Of a stretch of DNA of 64,000 bases, positions 57,156 to 64,000 are shown one piece after another. The notes below the pieces were generated by a model that saw nothing but the letters and a program-made list of their open reading frames with translations, was not told the origin of the DNA and ran no database searches. Source of the stretch: Brachypodium distachyon. Taxonomy: Eukaryota; Streptophyta; Magnoliopsida; Poales; Poaceae. The DNA lies in assembly GCF_000005505.3 (NCBI RefSeq), contig NC_016131.3, positions 74,255,855 to 74,319,854 on the forward strand, given 5' to 3'. The stretch's first letter is position 1; every line of letters begins with the position of its first letter. The position numbers were made by a program, and so were the translations under genes.

Positions 57156-58688
57156 ATGAATGTCGAGAAGCTCAAGAAGATGGCGGGCGCCGTGCGCACC
57201 GGGGGCAAGGGCAGCATGCGCAGGTGCGTACTCTTGTTAACCTTGTCATCATCGTCAGTGAGTGATGTCTTGGTATTAGCAGTAGCTTCTATGCTGCTAA
57301 TGGTAGCTGCCCTGTACAACTCTGTAGGTCCTTTCTTTCAGATCTTAAATGATATGTGCTCCGTGGATTATTGCTGTAATCCTGTTGTTAAATTTTCAAG
57401 TGTGCTAGCTAACATCTTGACTATCGTTGCATACTTTGCGATACCCTAGATGACAAATGTACCCCAGCCTCTGATTTTGTGTCATATGTTGCATTCTTTA
57501 GTATCTAAGCACACTGTTGTTGTGTTTCTGTATCTAATCTGTTAGCTAATGTCACTTGCTGTGCACATTTTTCTCCCCCTGTTTTACTTAGTTTTGCATT
57601 CATGACACAGGAAGAAGAAGGCAGTTCACAAGACCACAACAACTGACGACAAGAGGCTTCAGAGCACCTTGAAAAGAGTAGGAGTCAACACTATTCCTGG
57701 TATTGAGGAGGTTAACATTTTCAAGGATGATGTGGTTATCCAATTTCAGAACCCGAAAGGTGAAGTTCTGACCATGTGGAAGCATTACATGTACAGAAGT
57801 ATTGATTCACTTCCAGGTTTATACTGACATTGTTATTCTTGTTTCGTGCAGTGCAAGCATCTATTGCTGCAAACACATGGGTAGTCAGTGGAACACCACA
57901 GACCAAAAGTAAGTGCTTCTTTATAGTCTTCATAGCTTCATCAATTTATTTAGTAGAAGCTTATTAACTAAGTGAAGTTGCAGTTTAATAATTTAATTAC
58001 TAACATCATGGAAGTTGAACACACCTTGCCACAAACTCCACATTCCTAATTACTACTCCCTCCGTCCCATATTAAGTGACTCAAATTTGCCTAAATATGG
58101 ACATATCTATATACTAAAATACGTCTAGATACATGTTATAGAAAGTCACTTAATATGAGACGGAGGGAGTACAATTTACTACTGTAATATGCTATCCAAG
58201 GTCCTACTAAATTCCAGTTGTGTCATATATGTTCTTTGTGAGCACTACATTCTTTAACTTGACATAACTGCAGTCTCATCTTTGGCATTTTATAATTTTG
58301 ACAGAGCTGCAAGATCTGCTGCCGACAATTATCAACCAACTGGGTATGCCTCCTTTCACTCTCATACTTGCCCAGTGATTGCCTATGGTTGCAGTGAAGT
58401 GTCTTGCTACTGCTCGAATACCACCATTCATAAAAGTTGGTGAAATATCTGAACTATGCACCCTATCTCACCTGAACTTCCTTATTTCCAGGCCCTGATA
58501 ACTTGGACAACCTGCGGAGGCTTGCTGAGCAGTTCCAGAGGCAGGTACCTGGTGCTGAGGCTGGCGCCAGCATTGGTGCTGCTCAGGATGATGACGACGT
58601 TCCGGAGCTCGTTCCTGGAGAGACATTTGAAGAAGCTGCAGAGGAAAAGAAGGAACCAGAGTTGGAGGAGAAGAAAGAATCGTCGTAA
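57156..58688 (+). CDS. BTF3: BTF3, nascent polypeptide-associated complex beta subunit
   Basis: The product pairs with the alpha subunit at the ribosomal exit tunnel and shields nascent chains; plant BTF3 also has nuclear roles. Five coding exons (57156-57223, 57611-57759, 57852-57908, 58305-58343, 58492-58688) give 169 residues, the usual plant length. The N-terminus [20 protein letters not shown] with the basic RRKKKAV ribosome-binding motif is followed by the NAC domain at about residues 35-100 ([52 protein letters not shown]). The [20 protein letters not shown] segment and the acidic tail ([19 protein letters not shown]) complete it. All joins are GT-AG. A leader intron precedes the ATG, which lies directly after the acceptor. 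Confidence 0.95.
58055..58170. mobile_element. Stowaway MITE in a BTF3 intron
   Basis: ACTCCCTCCGTCCCATATTA and TAATATGAGACGGAGGGAGT are near-perfect inverted ends with TA flanks, and the centre carries ACGTCTAGATACATG. It is the best-preserved Stowaway in the window and sits between the exons ending at 57908 and starting at 58305. Confidence 0.93.
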
Positions 58689-59780
58689 TCTTGTTGTGTG
58701 TCGTGGTAATCTATTGTTGTGAAGGATTGTTGGTTCAGTATTGCGATATACCATGCCTGAGATTCTGAGAACACCGACCGAGACATGCTCTTCTATGAAC
58801 TCTGGCCTACCTTTTGTTTTCCGTGTGCTCCGGTTTTGTCTTGGCTGTGGGTTCTGTCCAAACCAGACGGTGGAACTCTGTTTTCCGACAATGATGTTTA
58901 CCATTCTCAAGTGTTTCATATGCATGATTCCAGTGTTGCCATCCAAGCCCAGGCTGTGACAATTTTATTTCAGCCATTTGTTATGTCCATGTGAACTTCC
59001 TATGGTAGTTGAACAAGTGCTCAGATGTCACTTTTTTTATCTGAGCATGTGCGCCTGGGCTGTATAGTTTGAATATTCTTGTGAAAATGGTTGAAGTTTT
59101 GAAGTTCTCAAATTTAAAAATATATTGAGTTGACATACACAGAACAAACCTTGAACTCCAAACATCTTGGCTTCGACTTGCAATATCATAGGTCAAAGAA
59201 ATGCCTAGTGCAGGATCAGCTAGAAGCCTGGAACAATAAACTAGCTGTTCAAGAACAGCATACACAATCAATCAAACCATAAGTCTTCCGGATCTTGATT
59301 TCATAATGACACAACAGAATTACTCAACGTTGATGCTGCCCTTGATCTTGAAACACCTCGCAATCAACATACTACGAAAGGGACAAGGCAAGGCAGCCAT
59401 ACAACCAATCTTCGCAGCAGAGAATAGATTTGTTTTATATATGGCACTTCAATTTTTGCGAATTCGTAAACCACAATATTTAATTTTTACCAGGTCACAC
59501 CTAGCCTGACACAGTACATTACACTACAGATACATAAGATTCCGCTATAGCTAAGTTGATCCTGACATATACTTACGTTTTAACATTATTACACTGTCAT
59601 ATATCAAGTTTTTCACATTAAAAGGAATTTTCTAGCACACCAGGATATCACCATCCTCGTGTCGCTCACTTTCAATTTTCTGAGGCCTGCACAATGGTTA
59701 TAGAAACATTGAGTTGTAGAGTAATACTATAATGGCCGAAAACGGTATTTCAATAGGCATACCACCATAAATTTCTCATC
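58689..59780. other. Convergent 3' region between BTF3 and the ankyrin-family locus
   Basis: Holds the BTF3 3' untranslated region and the 3' flank of the minus-strand ankyrin locus. No other exon was recognised. Confidence 0.4.
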
Positions 59781-61592
59781 TCAGGCACGCTTAAACACCT
59801 TGCGGGACATTGGAACAACAACACAAACCATCCTTCTGCATTCATAGTTGCTTGGGACCTGGGGCCATCCCATCGAACCAAGATTCTCCATTGATTTCCT
59901 TGTGATACTCTTCCCCCCCTTCCTGGTTGCTGTAGCAAGCGAGTCCTTCCTACTTGGTTGACAGACTGGAACTAACTTCACCAGTGAGCGACAAGACAGC
60001 ACCGATTTCCAGTATGGGAACAACATATTTCTCGCATCTTTTATGGCCAATCTTTTGGGTGGTTTCTTGCCAAGGATCTGTTTACATGAGGCAATTAGCA
60101 TCCGAAAGCATGAACAAAGTAGTAATGCTGGGAAGCAACGAGTAGTAATGCCGCAGTTAACCAACAAGGCGACAATTTTGAAGGTTACATATAATGTTTA
60201 CTCGATATATATCACCTTATCCTGTAACTGAGTTAATTACTAGGATGTTACAAATAATAATGCCTCTAAATTATTTATTTCAGCATTAGTTTCATCAGTA
60301 GAAATTAGACTCGGCAAATAAACAATTTCCATTGAAACTTCATCCCAAGTAACCTCATCGTTCTCAGTGAATTGTGGGAGGCAAAGCTCCAAGTTGGAAT
60401 GGTGTGTGCAGACTATGACAAAAATAAATAAATTGCATAAGCTACAGTAGGAAATGTAGCATTGAACAGAGACATAATTGAAAATGATAGGGCTGAAGAA
60501 AAATCCAGTCAATGGATATTTATTTGAAAAACAAACTACAATGTTACGAGAAATGAGATAAAAGAAAGGGCACAGCAACAGTCCCTTAAGCATCCATAAG
60601 ATGACATGAGAAAAGGCAATATCTACAATTCAAATTTAGGTCAGTATCTCCTTACCCTTTTACTAGCTTCATCTTTCAGAGATGATGACGACTTGTCAGC
60701 TTCACTAGTTTCCCCACAGTCCACTAAATTCAGTAACGAAAATTGTTAGGAGTCAACTTGTTAAATGGGATCCAGAGGAAGTCTGGATGTGCCCCCTTTT
60801 GCACGGGATACATGCCATAAGCTTTTTATAGTAGTTAGTTTTTCTACGACACTTTAGAGCCTTTCTATTATATTAGCTTTGAATCTATATAGAAACAATG
60901 ATGGAAACTGGTGCATCCACCAGAGTCAACAAGTTTGCAATTGGTGGAAACATAATAAAGTTGCACAACTACTTATCCGTAATTTAAAATGAAATTGTAT
61001 CATCCTTGTGACATACCTCTTTGGGAACCTGAATTATCAATTGCCATTTTCACACCATAATGGTAGCTTCAAAACAAGCACATAATTTAGTAAAAAGAAA
61101 AATCACCACAGCAATTATAGACGAGAGGTGCAGGAAAAAAAAACTGAGTATAAGTGAAGCTAATAGGTGTCAAACCATTTCAGGTTTCCCGTGTCAATGC
61201 CTTTCCCAACAGGAACGATGCCACTGCTTTTCAAAATCGATGAAACATGTTCAAGAATCTCATCATGTGGCACCTACATTTCCATTAAATTATATGTTAA
61301 AAAATCATTAGAAAAATGTTCAAGGATGTTATTCTAATGTGTATTCAATTGCGGTGTGTGTGTGGGTGGGTGTGTGTGTGGGGGGGGTGTTGCATGCTAT
61401 GCAGCAACCTTTGAACAGATGCCCTCAGATGGCAAACAATATAAAGAAGCTGAAATGGAAATAGCGTCCTAAAAAGTACATTTGTCATTCAAGGAACACT
61501 TCATAAAAATGCTAAGCATCTTCTGTAAGAAAACTACTGTAATCACTTCCCTCCCAAAACATACATGGGACTATTTCAGAGGAAAACTACTA

Positions 61593-61628
61593 CTCCCTCC
61601 ATGCCAATCTTTATGAAACGGAGGGAGT
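61593..61628. mobile_element. Deletion remnant of a Stowaway MITE
   Basis: Only the two ends remain: ACTCCCTCCATGCCAA joined to TTTATGAAACGGAGGGAGT, 36 bases in all. It lies in an intron-like part of the ankyrin locus. Confidence 0.75.
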
Positions 61629-61718
61629 ATAAGATAACAAATATTTGAAGCATACAGAATTTGGCAAACAAAAACCTGTAAGTATCAAAAGACAAGGGGG
61701 AAGTAACTTAGCAAGCAC

Positions 61719-61945
61719 CTGTGAGTGAGTCTGAATGTATCTCTCAAGAGCTGCTCCAGCTTTGTAAACAATACCAGCTAGTGTGCGTGCTGTAAGAAGG
61801 GCTTCCTTACTGTCCTTCAGCTTCTTAAGCGCCATGCCATTTCCCCCCTCTTTAACCATAACTAACCACTTACGATGTAAGGCGTCAAGAGCTTCATCAA
61901 TGCTGTTTTTAACAATATCGAAACCATTAAGAGAAACCTCATGTG
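61719..61945 (-). repeat. Duplicated exon segment of the ankyrin locus (copy nearer the 3' end)
   Basis: Minus-strand translation has VSLNGFDIVKNSIDEALDAL, VMVKEGGNGMALKKLKDSKE and TARTLAGIVYKAGAALERYI. The same segment at 63006-62825 reads VSVNGVDIVKNRIGDNLDAL, VMVKEGRNGKAHRQLKDKKE and TTRTLAGIVQDAGKAAEA. About a quarter of residues differ. This copy runs into a proper donor after THSQ at 61719 and so joins the 3' exons. Confidence 0.85.
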
Positions 61946-61949
61946 CGGT

Positions 61950-62810
61950 AAGAACCTGTGATGCGGTGCTCCAGGATCCATGGTTTGCAGATGGCGGCCA
62001 TGGAGGCGGCATCCTCCTACCGGAGATGGCCGTGATAGAGGGTGTGGGTGCCGATCTTAAGTTCTCCGTTTTGTTATGACTGTCCGCCTCTTCGACCTCC
62101 CTAGCCTTCACTCATCCATGTTGCTCCTCATGATCTTCACCGAATCGGTGTCCGGTTGCTGTTGCCCCCATCAACTCGTCGCTGTATGGTACCCTTCACT
62201 TACACTCCACGGTGGCTAAAACCTCCACTCTGGGAGATTTTATCACTAGTGGTGCTCTCTTTTGATCATGACACTTTCCTGTACCTTCTTCTCCCCAAAT
62301 TTCTTGGGTTATAACCACCCTTTCGGTGGAGAATTTGTGTGCTTGTCCATGATTGATGAGCTTGATCCATCTCCTGTTCTTCGGCTCCCACATCTCCATC
62401 GGACTAAGCTGTCCTTTGTTGGAGAGCTCTGAAGGCGTGAAGTCGGAGATAGTGCAGTTTCTTTGTTCGGTGTGGGGTGACGGGCTTGTCTGTCGGTTTT
62501 GTGTTGCTACTCTTGAGCTCTCATGGTGTAGCCCTTGTTTGTGCTCCTTTGTGTTGTCTACTGGCATTTGTGCTGCCATCGACAACTAACTCCCTTTTTG
62601 CTAGTGCTACCCGTTCATCGTTATGACACGACCTGTGTTGCGTTTGGCATTCGCCTACACTCAATCAGTTGATGTTTAGGAGGCTGTTGTTGTGTTGTGT
62701 TGTAATCTTGTACTTGGTTTTTGTGTTTCCATTGTACTTGCTCCGGCAAGTTGTATTGCCCCTCGGGCGCGTTTGAGTAATATATTCCTTTGATTCCTAA
62801 AAAAAAAAAA
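61950..62810 (+). mobile_element. Poly(A)-ended retroposon-like insert in the ankyrin locus
   Basis: The stretch between the two exon copies shows no ankyrin-family coding and ends with TTTGATTCCTAAAAAAAAAAAA at 62790-62810, directly next to exon sequence. The T/G-rich 3' part with TTGTTTCTCC-like text, the A tail and the lack of a reverse-transcriptase frame suggest a truncated LINE-type or retroposed transcript copy on the plus strand. No matching target duplication was found, and the left boundary is approximate. Confidence 0.55.
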
Positions 62811-63786
62811 GGCTTCAGCAGCTTTCCCAGCGTCCTGAACAATACCAGCTAGTGTGCGTGTTGTAAGAAGGGCTTCCTTCTTATCTTTCAACTGCCTATG
62901 CGCCTTGCCATTTCTTCCCTCTTTAACCATAACTAGCATCTCACGGTGTAGGGCGTCGAGATTGTCACCAATCCGGTTTTTAACAATGTCAACCCCATTG
63001 ACAGAAACCTTGCCACTGCTCTTATGATCAAGGGGGTCACGGAGCTGCTTCTGAGCAGTCAGCAGCAAAATTGTCGCCTGAACAATCTTGTCCTGATGGA
63101 TGTAATTCAATATCTCAGCAACGATGTTATCCGTGTGTTTGGCAATCAATCTAGTCGTGTCCAAAAACATCTTCTGCAAGCATGTAGCATCGACATGAAA
63201 AAAGAAAAAATGTAAGCGAGATGGATGGTGGATTAATATTCTGACAGAGAAGATACCATCTCGGGCAGGCAGAGTAGGAAGATGAGGTCGTCGACAAGGT
63301 CCCCATGGGCCCAATGGTCCTCCAGGTACTTGTGCATGGTTGCATTCTCGACGGCGACGTGAAGCGGGAGGAGGCCCTCGGCGACGCGGCCCCCCTCCGC
63401 CGTGCGGATGTTCGCCGACGCGCCGTGCCGGAAGAGGAGCTTGGCCATGTCGACGCTGAATGTCTCGGCGACCTGGTGGAGCGGCGTGAAGCCGTAGCGG
63501 TGGCGGGCGTCGGGGTCGGCGGGGGGCAGCACAACGGAGCGCCGCCCTCCAGCGCCACCCTGGCGCAATGGGAGGCCATGGAGCAGAGGATCTCCGGGTA
63601 AAGGCCACCGCCGAGGCCCATGTAGATGGACCATCTGTCGCAGACTTTTGACAGCTCCTTGACGCTGTCCTTGGCAAATATGGGGCCTAGCTTAGGGGAT
63701 ACATGACGAATGTACCCACTGGACGCCTTCTGCAGTTGCTCGCAGAAGAGACGATACAAGCTCGTGTACCAGAACGAAAGTAACAT

Positions 63787-64000
63787 CAAAAGCACCGTTA
63801 GGGCTTCCAAAATGTGTCAAAATGCCAAATCGGCCACGTAGCTCAGATTTGGCACTGATGCTAAATTTCATTTTTCTTGCTAATGTAGATGATGCCAAAT
63901 TTGCATGCAGATGGAACCCACCAAATAATAAGTTACAACAAAAAAAATCCACCGCAACCTCACTTTCTTTCTCTTCCTCAACAGCCCAACTACCCATGAA
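63787..64000. other. Upstream flank of the ankyrin locus
   Basis: A TGA stop lies just upstream of the preserved exon 1 frame. The motif GATGCCAAATTTGC and its partners AATGCCAAATCGG and CAGATTTGGCACTGATGC occur close together in both orientations. The expected N-terminal coding sequence of the family is not seen. Confidence 0.35.

Larger units (their letters stand above)
59781..63786 (-). pseudogene. Grass ankyrin-repeat family gene, disrupted
   Basis: Pieces of one gene are found in order on the minus strand. Exon 1 (63786-63257) has WYTSLYRLFCEQLQKASSGY, KLGPIFAKDSVKELSKVCDR and an ankyrin segment YGFTPLHQVAETFSVDMAKL plus LLPLHVAVENATMHKYLEDH. Exon 2 (from 63173) has MFLDTTRLIAKHTDNIVAEI and VNGVDIVKNRIGDNLDALHR but breaks into an A-ended insert at 62811. 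A second copy of part of that exon lies at 61945-61719. Exons 61273-61176, 61066-61017, 60723-60656 and 60077-59781 then read in frame to a basic C-terminus (FPYWKSVLSCRSLVKLVPVC, VVPMSRKVFKRA). I recognise the architecture of a large grass-specific ankyrin family of unknown function. Exon 1 carries a frameshift near 63530-63546, and the usual N-terminus seems missing. I judge it a pseudogene, though the 3' exons look intact. Confidence 0.8.

Noticed and set aside
1..64000. CRISPR arrays, bacterial operons, phage or insertion sequences
   Set aside because: The window is plant nuclear DNA with spliced genes; the regular repeats found are plant tandem repeats or transposable elements.

Overview
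This is nuclear DNA of a flowering plant, almost certainly a grass and probably a cool-season grass (Pooideae). Gene bodies are GC-rich at the 5' end, coding regions are split by many GT-AG introns, and the spaces between genes carry many small inverted-repeat elements with the CTCCCTCCG termini of Stowaway MITEs. Several proteins are of clearly plant or grass type. Species cannot be fixed from the sequence alone. There are no operons; each gene is an independent transcription unit.

Layout. Positions 1-4859: repeat-rich DNA with AT-rich tandem repeats, a probable poly(A)-ended retroposon (757-2048) and a fold-back element (3138-3594). 4860-5399: intronless gene for a small single-pass membrane protein, followed by an old tandem duplication of its 3' flank (5428-7760). 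9018-17438: THO1/HPR1, the THO complex mRNA-export subunit, in 21 exons, with a plastid atpA fragment inside one intron. 19466-21767: NAB-domain (NETWORKED/KIP1-like) actin-binding coiled-coil protein. 22573-23814 (minus): conserved coiled-coil protein of unknown role. 24448-24741 (minus): small secreted six-cysteine protein of the prolamin-like/EC1 type. 27177-29394: intracellular LysM-domain protein. 30607-37495 (minus): actin-related protein 4 in 20 exons. 41309-41380 (minus): tRNA-Thr(UGU). 41640-43706 (minus): WEB-family (DUF827) coiled-coil protein, divergent from 44322-47302, a conserved plant protein with a possible organelle-targeting N-terminus. 48115-51066: SANT/Myb-like protein with an internal 14-residue tandem repeat. 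51796-52977: divergent intronless NAC-like protein with a PGPSYQMG repeat array. 53221-55540: nested transposable elements, the inner one a Pack-MULE-like candidate. 57156-58688: BTF3, the beta subunit of the nascent polypeptide-associated complex. 59781-63786 (minus): grass ankyrin-repeat family gene broken by a frameshift, an exon duplication and a poly(A)-ended insertion.

The genes are mostly housekeeping or chromatin/RNA functions (THO1, ARP4, BTF3, tRNA-Thr) mixed with lineage-specific genes (NAC-like, prolamin-like, ankyrin family). I see no biosynthetic cluster and no evidence for a new multi-gene system. The most unusual material is the nested Pack-MULE-like element, the NUPT in THO1, the degenerate NAC-like repeat protein and the dismantled ankyrin locus. 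Exon joins were read by eye from splice sites, reading-frame continuity and remembered family sequence; no alignment or transcript data were available.
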